NCBI RefSeq assembly: GCF_901521055.1
Contig: NZ_CABEGA010000062.1
Coordinates: 33,217 to 97,216, forward strand
Reading direction: 5' to 3'
From: Cellulomonas hominis
Lineage (GTDB): Bacteria; Actinomycetota; Actinomycetes; Actinomycetales; Cellulomonadaceae
Length of the DNA: 64,000 bases
Shown here: positions 1 through 7,490 of the stretch, one piece after another
Position numbering within the stretch: the first letter of the stretch is position 1
How the letters are laid out: every line of letters begins with the position of its first letter
The notes under the pieces: generated by a model
What the model saw: only the letters and a program-made list of their open reading frames with translations
Told to the model about the DNA's origin: nothing
The model's database searches: none
Made by a program: the position numbers and the translations under genes

Positions 1-488
1 TGCTCGCGACGCGCGGGCAGTCGTTCGGGGCCCGCCCGGTGGAACGGCTCCCCGACGTCGCGTCGGCGCGTGACTGGCTGACCCTCGTCGGCCTGCCTCC
101 CGCCGAGGACCCGACCGAGAGCGACCGGGACGAGCTCGTCGCGCTCCGTGAAGCACTGCGCGAGCTCGCCATGGCCGCCGTGGAGCAGCGCCCACCCCAT
201 GAGCAGGCACGTGCGTCGGTGACCGCGACGGCCGGCGCTGCCGGTGACGGCGCCCTCAGCCCGAGTGCCGAGCCCGTCAGCTGTGCGCTGGCGCGTGCGT
301 CGATCGCCGTCCAAGCACTCGTCTCGGTGCGCGGGCCGGACCGCGCCTCCTTGAAGGAGTGCGCCGAGTCCGACTGCCGGTGGGTGTTCCTCGACCCGTC
401 CAGCCGTCGGCGATGGTGCCCAGCACCGGCGTGCGCGTCACGAGGCCGGGTCCGAGCCCACCGCGCCGCGGCGTCCTCGTCGGGCTGA
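1..488 (+). CDS. CGNR zinc finger domain protein (5' end outside window)
   Basis: The reading frame is open from base 3 and runs in from the left edge, so the true start is not visible. The last ~45 residues form a CGNR-type zinc finger: Cys codons at 360, 375, 417 and 432 give the pattern CAESDC...WCPAPAC. The family's hallmark Cys-Gly-Asn-Arg is degenerate here (CASRGR). The stretch before it (RLPDVASARDWL, then an LRELAMA helix) fits the ABATE-like domain usually found upstream of this finger. CGNR proteins are presumed DNA-binding regulators. An internal GTG at 39 could be read as a start, but the sequence before it also looks like protein of this family. Confidence 0.8.
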   Translation, partial: LATRGQSFGARPVERLPDVASARDWLTLVGLPPAEDPTESDRDELVALREALRELAMAAVEQRPPHEQARASVTATAGAAGDGALSPSAEPVSCALARASIAVQALVSVRGPDRASLKECAESDCRWVFLDPSSRRRWCPAPACASRGRVRAHRAAASSSG

Positions 489-559
489 GCCGCACCACCG
501 TCGCGACCCGGGGAGTGGCCGCCCGCCCCAGGCCGTCGGCGACTCGCGCAGCGGCGTGG

Positions 560-1048
560 TCAGCCCGGGATGCCCTGGGCCTGGAGCCGCGCGGGATCCC
601 CAGCGACGGAGACGACGCGGGTGTTGCGGCTCGTCAGGGGAGTGCCGTCGACGCCGACGGGCACAGCGGGAGCGACGGGGGCGCCCTGTGCGTCGACGAG
701 CGTCGAGTGGGCCTCTCCCTCCGCGAAGGCGTGTCGCTCTCCCCAGTGGCGAAGCGCGAGGACGACGGGAAACAGGTCCTCGCCGGCTGCCGTGAGCTCG
801 TAGTGCTTGCGCTTGCCGGAGGGCGCGTCGACCTGGTCGACGAGCCCGGCGGCCGACAGCTTGCGGAGCCGGTCGGTGAGGATGTTGCGCGCGATGCCGG
901 TGCGCTTCTGGAAGTCGGTGAAGGTGCGCGCGCCGTCCATCGCGTCGCGGACGATCAGGATGCTCCACCGGTCGCCGACCACGTCGGCCGCCCGGGCGAC
1001 GGGGCACTCCGGGTCCGTCCACCGCGCACTGCCGTTCGGCTCGGACAT
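560..1048 (-). CDS. HxlR-family transcriptional regulator
   Basis: This 162-residue protein has the HxlR winged helix: CPVARAADVVGDRWSILIVRD near the N-terminus, then FTDFQKRTGIARNILTDRL as the recognition region, and the wing SGKRKHYELTAAG. The start is set at the ATG at 1048, which has GGGAGG nine bases upstream; a longer frame reaches 1165 but would run through the operator. The Cys in DPECPVARA is the conserved redox-responsive position of many HxlR proteins. The C-terminal ~55 residues extend beyond the winged helix. It is divergent from an MFS exporter and two similar sites lie between them, so it probably represses the exporter and itself. Confidence 0.88.
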   Translation of the reverse strand: MSEPNGSARWTDPECPVARAADVVGDRWSILIVRDAMDGARTFTDFQKRTGIARNILTDRLRKLSAAGLVDQVDAPSGKRKHYELTAAGEDLFPVVLALRHWGERHAFAEGEAHSTLVDAQGAPVAPAVPVGVDGTPLTSRNTRVVSVAGDPARLQAQGIPG

Positions 1049-1062
1049 GACGCCTCCCAAGA

Positions 1063-1118
1063 GTTGCGATTCGCAACCATCGTGCTCTACGGTCCATTGA
1101 GTATCGATTTGCAACCAT
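1063..1118. promoter_or_regulatory. Candidate operator pair between HxlR regulator and MFS exporter
   Basis: A perfect 15-base palindrome, GTTGCGATTCGCAAC, lies at 1063-1077. A 13-base element, GATTCGCAACCAT, at 1068-1080 recurs at 1106-1118 with one mismatch (GATTTGCAACCAT). The two copies flank the divergent promoter region, as expected for dimeric HxlR binding. Confidence 0.6.
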
Positions 1119-1130
1119 TGTAGGGGTGCC

Positions 1131-2321
1131 GTGACGCTCAGGACCAAGACACTGCTGGCCGTCATCTGCGCCGTCGCGGTGGCGGCCGTGTACGCGGCTC
1201 AGCCCATCCTCGCCGACATGGGCCGCGGCCTCGGCGTACCGACGGACGTGCTCGGCTGGCTCGTCGCCGCGGGGCAGGTCGGCTACCTGGTGGGCCTGGT
1301 CCTCCTGGTGCCGCTCGGTGACCTCGTCGACCGCAGGCGTCTGATCGCGGTGCACCTGGTGGTGGTCGCCATCGGGCTGCTGACGGTCGCGGCCGCCCCC
1401 GTCGCCTGGGTCGCCTTCGGTGGCCTGGCGCTGTCCGGCCTGTTCGCCGTGGTCGTGCAGACCACCGTCGCCTATGCCGCCGCCGCATCTGCGCCGGGCG
1501 AGCGCGGCCGCACGCTTGGTTTCGTGACGTCGGGAGTCGTCATCGGCATCCTCGGCTCCCGGCTGCTGGCCGGGGGAGTGGCGGACCTGTGGGGGTGGCG
1601 CAGCGTCTACCTCACCCTGTCGGTGGTGGCGGCGTCGCTGGCAGTGGCCGCGCTCCTCCTGCTCCCTGCTGCCGAGCGGTCACCCTCGCGGCGGTACGCC
1701 GACCTGCTCCGGGAGGCCGGCCGGCTGTTCGTCGACCCGGCGTTCCTGAGCCGAGGACTGATCGCGTTCTTCCTCTTCGCCTCGTTCGGGACGCTGTGGA
1801 GCGGGATGGCCCTGCCGCTGTCCGGCGCACCGTGGCACCTGACCCAGGTGCAGATCGGCCTCTTCGGTCTCGCCGGCCTCGCGGGTGCCCTCGGTGCCAG
1901 CCGTGCCGGCCGGCGGGCGGACGCCGGGCAGGCGAACGCGGTCAGCGGCATCGCCCTGGCGGTCCTGCTCGCCTCGTGGATGCTGATCGGGCAGCTGCCC
2001 TGGACTCTGACCCTGTTGACGATCGGCGTGATCGCGCTCGACTTCGCGGTGCAGGCCGTCCACGTCGGCAACCAGCACCTCCTCGTGGCCCGGCACGCCG
2101 ACCGCGTCTCCACGACGATCGGCGCCTACATGGTCTTCTACTCGCTCGGCTCGGCGACCGGCGCGGCGAGCACGACCGCGGTCTACGGCGCGGCGGGGTG
2201 GGCCGGCTGTGCCCTTCTCGGCGCGGTGTTCGCCGGCGCGGGACTGCTCACCTGGGCGCTCGGCGTGCCTGCCGTGCGTGCCGCCCGGACAACTCACCCC
2301 CGAGCGACCGTCGGAGCGTGA
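1131..2321 (+). CDS. MFS transporter
   Basis: The 396-residue hydrophobic protein fits a 12-segment major facilitator. The N-terminal half has the family signature after helix 2 (PLGDLVDRRRL), and a Gly/Pro-rich helix follows. The overall look (YAAQPILADMGRGLG near residue 25) matches small-molecule efflux MFS proteins related to YfmO/AraJ types. It starts with GTG at 1131, just after a short AGGGG. It is divergent from the HxlR regulator with shared operator sites, so it is likely induced by an electrophile or drug. The substrate cannot be read from sequence. Confidence 0.87.
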   Translation: MTLRTKTLLAVICAVAVAAVYAAQPILADMGRGLGVPTDVLGWLVAAGQVGYLVGLVLLVPLGDLVDRRRLIAVHLVVVAIGLLTVAAAPVAWVAFGGLALSGLFAVVVQTTVAYAAAASAPGERGRTLGFVTSGVVIGILGSRLLAGGVADLWGWRSVYLTLSVVAASLAVAALLLLPAAERSPSRRYADLLREAGRLFVDPAFLSRGLIAFFLFASFGTLWSGMALPLSGAPWHLTQVQIGLFGLAGLAGALGASRAGRRADAGQANAVSGIALAVLLASWMLIGQLPWTLTLLTIGVIALDFAVQAVHVGNQHLLVARHADRVSTTIGAYMVFYSLGSATGAASTTAVYGAAGWAGCALLGAVFAGAGLLTWALGVPAVRAARTTHPRATVGA

Positions 2322-2414
2322 GCGTGGACCCCCGAAACCCGCCCGCTCGAGGATGATGACCGCAGATCGTCGCCGAGCCACCGGCCCGTCACCCCACCCA
2401 GCAGGAGCACCGGC

Positions 2415-3008
2415 ATGACCACCGTTCGCGGCGACACCACTCGCGGCCTGGACCACGCACTCACCACCGAGCGCCTCCGGCTGCGGCCGGCCACCGTCGA
2501 GGACGTCGACGCCACCTGGACCTTCCGGCAGCTCGAGACCGTCAACGAGTGGCTCACCGGCTGCCCGCCCGACCTCGACGGCTACAGGGCGCTGTTCACC
2601 GACCCCGAACGGCTCGCGACCACCGTCGTCGTCGAGCTGCTCGACGGCACCGTCATCGGCGACTTCATGCTCCGCCGCGAGGACGCCTGGGCCCAGCTCG
2701 AGGTCACCGACCGGGCGGCGGGCACCCAGGTCGAGCTCGGCTGGGTCCTCGACCCCCGCTACAGCGCCCGCGGGTACGCGACTGAAGCGGTCCGCGCGAT
2801 CGTGAGCTACTGCTTCGCCACCCTCGGGGTCCGCCGTGTCGTCGCGAACTGCTTCCTCGACAACGAGGCCTCCTGGCGGCTGATGGAGCGCGTGGGGATG
2901 CGTCGGGAGACCCACGCGGTCCGTGACGCGCTGCACCGCTCCGGCCAGTGGCTCGACAGCGTCGCCTACGCGCTGCTCGCCGACGAGTGGGATCCGACAG
3001 GCCCTTGA
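2415..3008 (+). CDS. GNAT acetyltransferase, RimJ/RimL type
   Basis: The 197-residue protein begins with the usual LTTERLRLRPATVEDVDATW strand-helix. It carries the acetyl-CoA loop as LDPRYSARGYATEAVRAIV around residues 112-130 and a C-terminal NEASWRLMERVGMRRE helix. These features place it among the RimJ/RimL-like N-acetyltransferases, which modify N-termini or small amines. A ribosome site (AGGAG) precedes the ATG. It follows the MFS gene by ~90 bases on the same strand. The substrate is unknown. Confidence 0.88.
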   Translation: MTTVRGDTTRGLDHALTTERLRLRPATVEDVDATWTFRQLETVNEWLTGCPPDLDGYRALFTDPERLATTVVVELLDGTVIGDFMLRREDAWAQLEVTDRAAGTQVELGWVLDPRYSARGYATEAVRAIVSYCFATLGVRRVVANCFLDNEASWRLMERVGMRRETHAVRDALHRSGQWLDSVAYALLADEWDPTGP

Positions 3009-3101
3009 CCGTCGAGCGACTCGAACGTCTACCGCCGGCGTCCCACGACCACTACTGGCACCTCTGGGTACCCCGTGTGGTCGTCCTCGCGTCGGCGGCC
3101 G

Positions 3102-4310
3102 TCAGGGGGTCGCGTCGCGCTGTCCGCACGCCGCGACGTCCGGTGCCTGCCGCACCCAGTCCGGCAGGTCGGCGCGGAACGCCGCGGCCACGTCGGGGTC
3201 TCCGCTGAGCGACCAGCGCACGTCGCCACCGACCTCCACCTCGTACTTGTCCCAGTCGAACCAGTCGACCAGCCGCAGCGTGGGCACCCGCTCGCGCACG
3301 TCCTCCGACAGGATCTGGCGCCACCACGCCTGCTTGATCGCCATCGCGGTAGCGGCGTCGGCACCGGCGGTGACGAACGCCGCGGTCTCGGGAATCGCCA
3401 GAGGCTTGCCGCGGGCCTGCGCGTAGTCGGCCGCGAAGTCCGGCACCGCGGACTCGTCGCCCGCCGCACCGACGTAGGAGCCGGTCAGCTGGTCGACGAA
3501 CTTGTCCGGCTCCGGCACCTCGTCCTCGCCCCAGGGGTACGCGTCGCCCCAGTGGTAGAGCGACATCCCGACCCAGTCCACCGCGTCGTCGCCGGGGTAG
3601 TAGGGGGCGTAGGGGTCGTCGACCGCGGTCACCGCACCGTCGCCGTCGGTGTCGAGCACCACGTGGTCGGCTGTCCCCGGCTCGACCTTGTACTGCCCAT
3701 CGGGGAACGGGTACCCGCCGCCGTAGTTCGGCGCCCACAGGGTCTCGGTACCGGGTGCACCTTCGTGCACGGCGGCGGCCACCCGGCGGAACGTCTCGAC
3801 GTAGGCAGTCGGCTGCTGCCCCCACGCGTACCAGGAGCCGTTCATCTCGTGGGCGAAGCGCAGCAGCACCGGGACGCCCGACTCGTTGATCTCCACGAGC
3901 AGGTCGACGAGGTCCGCGACGACCGCGTCCGTGACGGCGCCCAGCCCGTCGGCGGGCTCGAGCGTCAGCACCAGCACGCCGCCCGGCCCGGCCACCTGCT
4001 CGGCGGCGGCCCGCACGTTCGCGACGTCGGTCTCGTCGAGCGGCACCGTGCTGAAGGACACCGCGGCCGCCGGTTCGATCCCGGTCCTCTCCGTGAACTC
4101 CGTCAGCGTCTCGCTGCCCCAGTCGGGGTTGACGCCGACCGCCACGCCGTCGACGGGCAACGCCTGCGAGGGGAGCGCGGCGGCGCACCGCTCCGCCGCG
4201 GGCGTCGGCGACGGAGCGTCGCCCGGGCCGGGGGAGCACGCCGTGACGAGGGCCGCGGCACCCAGGCCGGCGAGCACGGCGCTGGTCGCGGTGCGGGTAC
4301 GACGGGTCAC
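3102..4310 (-). CDS. GH26-type glycoside hydrolase lipoprotein (mannanase-like)
   Basis: The 402-residue protein begins at GTG 4310 with GAGGAG upstream. It has an Arg-rich start, a hydrophobic segment and a lipobox ending in LVTAC, then a Pro/Ser linker, so it should be lipid-anchored outside the membrane. The motif RFAHEMNGSWYAWG places the acid/base Glu at about residue 155. KPLAIPETAAF supplies the likely nucleophile at Glu 308. Both fit family GH26 (beta-mannanase and related glucanases). Two aspartate-rich loops (DTDGDGAVTAVDD) look like calcium sites. It is probably a secreted plant-polysaccharide enzyme, as expected in a cellulolytic actinobacterium. Confidence 0.85.
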   Translation of the reverse strand: MTRRTRTATSAVLAGLGAAALVTACSPGPGDAPSPTPAAERCAAALPSQALPVDGVAVGVNPDWGSETLTEFTERTGIEPAAAVSFSTVPLDETDVANVRAAAEQVAGPGGVLVLTLEPADGLGAVTDAVVADLVDLLVEINESGVPVLLRFAHEMNGSWYAWGQQPTAYVETFRRVAAAVHEGAPGTETLWAPNYGGGYPFPDGQYKVEPGTADHVVLDTDGDGAVTAVDDPYAPYYPGDDAVDWVGMSLYHWGDAYPWGEDEVPEPDKFVDQLTGSYVGAAGDESAVPDFAADYAQARGKPLAIPETAAFVTAGADAATAMAIKQAWWRQILSEDVRERVPTLRLVDWFDWDKYEVEVGGDVRWSLSGDPDVAAAFRADLPDWVRQAPDVAACGQRDATP

Positions 4311-4481
4311 AGAACCAGCTCCTCGCGAGGGACGGGACAACCCCCCGATCGTCACCCGCTGCGCGCGACCGCGCGAGATGGGGCGGCGGCCGCTCCGGCG
4401 TCGGCCGTCGCTGAACCCGCGGCCCCCGCCCGGGGAGGGTGGCGCCGTCGGCGTGGTCCATCAGGTGCGGTACGCAGTCCG

Positions 4482-4509
4482 ATCTGACATAACGTCCATT
4501 ATCGGCGTT
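4482..4509. other. Candidate dif site (XerC/XerD chromosome-dimer resolution)
   Basis: Read on the minus strand, the 28 bases split into an 11-base left arm AACGCCGATAA, a 6-base centre TGGACG and an 11-base right arm TTATGTCAGAT. The right arm matches the E. coli dif XerD arm (TTATGTTAAAT) at 9 of 11 positions. The left arm keeps the inner ATAA of the XerC arm. It lies in a 226-base non-coding stretch. A regulatory palindrome for the GH26 gene is the alternative reading. Confidence 0.62.
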
Positions 4510-4536
4510 CGCTCGGGATGAGTCCGAGGTCCGGAG

Positions 4537-5055
4537 TCAGCTCTCGTCGGCCCCAGCGGCAGCCTTGCGCCGGCGCGACGCCGCCGACCGCGGCGGGGTG
4601 CGGCGCATGTGGTCCCGCGCGCGCCCGAGGATGTCGGTGAGCGTCTCGATGTCCTCGCGCGTCAGCGGCGCGAGCAGCAGGTCGTCGACGACGGCCACGT
4701 GGCCCGGCATGACGCCGGCGAGGACCGCGCGACCCTCGTCGGTGATGCTGACGGTGACGCTGCGCTCGTCGTCGAGCGCCGGCGCGCGGACGACGAGGCC
4801 GCGCTTCTCGAGCGCCTGCGCCTGGTAGGTCAGCCCGCTGCGGCTGTAGACGACGCCGTCGGCCAGGTCCGTCATCCGCCGGCTGCCCTGCGGCGCGTCA
4901 CCCAGCGTGGCCAGCAGCTGGAACTGCACGTAGCTCAGCGCTCCGGCCTCCTGCAGCTGCTGCTCGACGGTGTGCCTGAGCAGGCTGCTCGCCTCGATGA
5001 GCGCGAAGTACGCGCCGAGCTCGGTGGCATCCAGGGACCGCGGGGTCGACGTCAT
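4537..5055 (-). CDS. MarR-family transcriptional regulator
   Basis: The 172-residue protein has the MarR fold. N-terminal helices (YFALIEASSLLRHTVEQQLQ) are followed by the winged helix with MTDLADGVVYSRSGLTYQAQALEKRGLV as recognition helix and the basic wing APALDDERSVTVSITDEGRAVL. The C-terminal ~20 residues are Arg/Lys-rich (ASRRRKAAAG). A -10-like TACACT ends six bases before the ATG, suggesting a leaderless transcript. It is divergent from a quinone oxidoreductase with GCTTCGAA sites between, so it probably represses both genes. Confidence 0.9.
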   Translation of the reverse strand: MTSTPRSLDATELGAYFALIEASSLLRHTVEQQLQEAGALSYVQFQLLATLGDAPQGSRRMTDLADGVVYSRSGLTYQAQALEKRGLVVRAPALDDERSVTVSITDEGRAVLAGVMPGHVAVVDDLLLAPLTREDIETLTDILGRARDHMRRTPPRSAASRRRKAAAGADES

Positions 5056-5061
5056 GTCGTG

Positions 5062-5067
5062 AGTGTA
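5062..5067 (-). promoter_or_regulatory. -10 element for the MarR gene (leaderless)
   Basis: TACACT on the minus strand ends six bases before the ATG at 5055, so transcription would begin at or next to the start codon. Confidence 0.55.
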
Positions 5068-5071
5068 CCGG

Positions 5072-5147
5072 TGCTTCGAACCCGTAGTACTTGCTTCTGA
5101 TTCGAAGCAGTACTAGCGTCACCGGTACTTGCTTCGAAACCGAAGCA
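5072..5147. promoter_or_regulatory. Cluster of GCTTCGAA operator sites for MarR
   Basis: TGCTTCG (5130-5136) and CGAAGCA (5141-5147) form a perfect 7-base inverted repeat with a 4-base gap. A second, imperfect palindrome at 5086-5114 has GCTTC/GAAGC arms flanked by AGTACT on both sides. A third half-site TGCTTCGAA is at 5072-5080. The sites cover the divergent promoters of the MarR and oxidoreductase genes. Confidence 0.68.
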
Positions 5148-5168
5148 CATCGCGGACGGAGAACGACC

Positions 5169-6107
5169 ATGAAGGCAGTGCGCTTCCACCAGACCGGTGG
5201 CCCCGAGGTCCTGCGCTACGAGGACGCCCCCCAGCCCGTGCCCGGCGCCGGGCAGGTGCGCGTCCGGGTCGCCGGCTCGGCGTTCAACCCCGCCGACGGC
5301 GGGATGCGCGGCGGGTTCCTGCCCATCCCGGTCACGCTCCCCCACATCCCCGGCTACGACGTCTCCGGCACGGTCGACGCGCTCGGCGAGGGGGTCGACG
5401 GCCTCGCGGTCGGCGACGCCGTCGTGGGGTTCCTCCCCATGGCGACGGACGGCTCGGCCGCCGAGTACGTCGTGGCGCCTGCCGACGCGCTGGTGCCGGC
5501 CCCGACCCGCATCCCCCTGGCCGACGCGGCCGGGATGCCGTCCGTCGGGCTCACCGCCTGGCAGGCGCTGTTCGAGGCCGGCGGGCTGGAGGCAGGGCAG
5601 CGACTGCTCGTCAACGGTGCCGGCGGCCCCGTGGGCGGGTACGCCGTGCAGCTCGCGAAGCGAGCCGGTGCCCAGGTCGTCGCCACCGCGAGCCCGCGCA
5701 GCTGGGACAGCGTGCGCGCCGCGGGCGCCGACGAGATCGTCGACCACACCACGACCTCGCTCCTCGACGCGGTGGCCGAGCCGGTCGACGTCCTGCTCAA
5801 CCTCGCACCCATCACCGCGGAGGACTTCACCGCCCTCGTCGCGCGGGTGCGGGACGGCGGCGCGGTCGTGTCCACGACGCCGATGGTCCCCACGCCCGGC
5901 GACGAGGAGCGCGGGGTGCGCGCCGCGACGGTCTTCGTGCACCCGGACGCGGACGTGCTGTCCCGGCTCGTCGCCCTCGTGGACAGCGGGGAGCTGCGCG
6001 TCGAGATCGCCAGCAGGGTGCCGCTCAGCGAGGTCCCCGCGCTCCACGAGCTGGCGGAAGCCGGTCAGGTGCACGGCAAGGTCGTGATCCTCCCGCCGGC
6101 CGCGTGA
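5169..6107 (+). CDS. NADPH:quinone oxidoreductase-like MDR protein
   Basis: The 312-residue medium-chain reductase starts at the ATG after GGAGAACGACC, with the typical MKAVRFHQTGGPEVLRYED opening. GYDVSGTVDALGEGV follows, and the nucleotide loop is NGAGGPVGGYAVQLAKRAGA. No catalytic zinc cysteines are present, so it belongs with zeta-crystallin/QOR-type enzymes rather than alcohol dehydrogenases. The reaction is likely NADPH-dependent reduction of quinones or enones in the cytoplasm. Control by the divergent MarR through GCTTCGAA sites suggests a response to such compounds. Confidence 0.9.
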   Translation: MKAVRFHQTGGPEVLRYEDAPQPVPGAGQVRVRVAGSAFNPADGGMRGGFLPIPVTLPHIPGYDVSGTVDALGEGVDGLAVGDAVVGFLPMATDGSAAEYVVAPADALVPAPTRIPLADAAGMPSVGLTAWQALFEAGGLEAGQRLLVNGAGGPVGGYAVQLAKRAGAQVVATASPRSWDSVRAAGADEIVDHTTTSLLDAVAEPVDVLLNLAPITAEDFTALVARVRDGGAVVSTTPMVPTPGDEERGVRAATVFVHPDADVLSRLVALVDSGELRVEIASRVPLSEVPALHELAEAGQVHGKVVILPPAA

Positions 6108-6160
6108 CCACGGCGGGCGGTCCCAGGACGCCGCCAGGTGAGAGGCGGAGGCCCCGCTCC

Positions 6161-6496
6161 TCACCCGGCGGCGACCGACGCGCCCGGCTCCCGCGCCGCA
6201 CCCTTCAGCTCGACGAACACGACGTGCGTGTCGGTGTCGCCGATGTTCTCGCCGGCGTGCTCCTGCGCCGGCAGCCACAGGGTGCTGCCGGCCTCCACCG
6301 CCACGTCACGAGAGCCACCGCCGGGCGCGTGCAGGCGTCGCCGGAAGGTGCTGAGCGCGTACATCACGCTGTCGGGGTGCTCGTGCGGATGGGTCCGGAC
6401 GCCGGGCTGGTCGCGGTACTCGAGCACCCGCACCTGCTCGTTCTCGAAGACGACCACGTAGTGGTCCGGGTCGGTCGCACAGGGATCGAGACCCAC
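6161..6496 (-). CDS. Cupin-domain protein
   Basis: This ~111-residue protein shows a single cupin barrel. THPHEHPDSVMYAL supplies the first metal-binding histidines (H-x-H), and QEHAGENIGDTDTHVVFVEL the second cupin motif with its histidine. GGAGG lies six bases before the chosen GTG (6496); another GTG three bases earlier is equally possible. It is convergent with the quinone oxidoreductase. Small cupins of this kind are either metal-dependent enzymes or binding proteins; no substrate can be named. Confidence 0.8.
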   Translation of the reverse strand: MGLDPCATDPDHYVVVFENEQVRVLEYRDQPGVRTHPHEHPDSVMYALSTFRRRLHAPGGGSRDVAVEAGSTLWLPAQEHAGENIGDTDTHVVFVELKGAAREPGASVAAG

Positions 6497-6590
6497 CACG
6501 CACCTCCGTCGGCAGCACAGCCTGGGTCGAGCATGGCAGTGCGCCCGCCCGTTGACCAGGCCTCCCCCGCAGGAGCCGGCGTACTCGGTG

Positions 6591-7295
6591 TCAGGCCCGG
6601 CGGTGGAACCGGAAGTGCGCGTGGTGCAGCGTGGCGCCCCGCAGCGTCGCGTACGCCCAGAACCCCAGGTCGTCCCGGTACACGACCCGGTCGCCGTGCA
6701 CCCAGAAGGACCCCTGGTAGGCGTGCCGCCGCCCGCCGCGGGTCTCGTCGTACCGGCCGTCGGCGCCGAGCTCCTGGAGGACGTCGGCCCGGTCGTCGTA
6801 CCAGGCGCCGACGAGCGGGCTCTCGACGGATCGGGCCGCCCGCACCGCCGCACTCCGCCGCGTCCGCCCGCGGTCACCCCCTGGACGGCTGGGCGCGCCG
6901 TCGACCCACAGCGTCGCCTCGTCGTCGTACCAGACGACCTCCTCGAGCGGGCCGGGCCGCGTGGCCCGCGTCGGCAGCACGCCGAACGTCGCCGGGCTGC
7001 CGGGTGCCAGCGCGCCCACGCGGCGCGAGGCCGGTGCGGCGGCGGGCACCAGGGTCGTGCCCGCGCAGTCGACGACCCGGGCGCCCCGGCCGGCGGCGGC
7101 GACGAGGTCGTGACCGACCGCGGTCACGACGCCGTCCTCGATGAGCACGTCACCGACGGCCAGGTCGCCGACGACGTCGTCGAGCGTCCGGACCAGCGCA
7201 CCGGTGAGGACGACGCGGGCAGCGTGCCCACCCCCGGCCGACGCGCGACCGGCGTCCTCCGCCGCCGCACCGTCGAGGTCGTCCTGCCGTGCCAT
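6591..7295 (-). CDS. Atu4866-domain protein with a remnant amidohydrolase N-terminus
   Basis: The 234-residue protein starts at ATG 7295 behind GGAGGAG. Its first half looks like the outer strands of a metal-dependent amidohydrolase: VVLTGALVRTLDD, VLIEDGVVTAVG, then VVDCAGTTLVPA and later ALAPGSPATFGVL. The whole metal-binding barrel between them is absent, with no HxH motif. The second half is an Atu4866-like domain: PLVGAWYDDRADVLQEL, GRYDETRGGRRHAYQGSFWV and VYRDDLGFWAYATL. That domain has no assigned function. The protein is divergent from the first SDR of the cluster and may be under shared control. Activity as a hydrolase is very unlikely. Confidence 0.72.
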   Translation of the reverse strand: MARQDDLDGAAAEDAGRASAGGGHAARVVLTGALVRTLDDVVGDLAVGDVLIEDGVVTAVGHDLVAAAGRGARVVDCAGTTLVPAAAPASRRVGALAPGSPATFGVLPTRATRPGPLEEVVWYDDEATLWVDGAPSRPGGDRGRTRRSAAVRAARSVESPLVGAWYDDRADVLQELGADGRYDETRGGRRHAYQGSFWVHGDRVVYRDDLGFWAYATLRGATLHHAHFRFHRRA

Positions 7296-7372
7296 CGCGT
7301 TCCTCTCCTCCGGACCCGGGGCCGGCCAGCCCGGCCGCTCCCCCGCGGTCACCGTCGCCCCGCGACGCCCTG

Positions 7373-7382
7373 CCAACCAGGC
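7373..7382. promoter_or_regulatory. GCCTGGTTGG-type element before the first SDR
   Basis: CCAACCAGGC, the complement of GCCTGGTTGG, lies in the 195-base divergent spacer. A related GCCTGGTTCG at 12662-12671 sits before the third SDR gene, so a common regulator is possible. The rest of the spacer (7296-7490) shows no gene. Confidence 0.3.
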
Positions 7383-7490
7383 CGTGACGCACCCAGGCAC
7401 GCCCGCCCGCGGCTCGGTTTCCTGGTGGTGCGGGGCCCACCCGCCCCCACACCGACGACGCAGAACCCCCCAGACAGGAGGTCGCGATCC

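Noticed and set aside
4482..4509. A prophage or plasmid attachment site
   Set aside because: No integrase, duplicated copy or mobile gene is nearby. The 11-6-11 structure fits a Xer site better.
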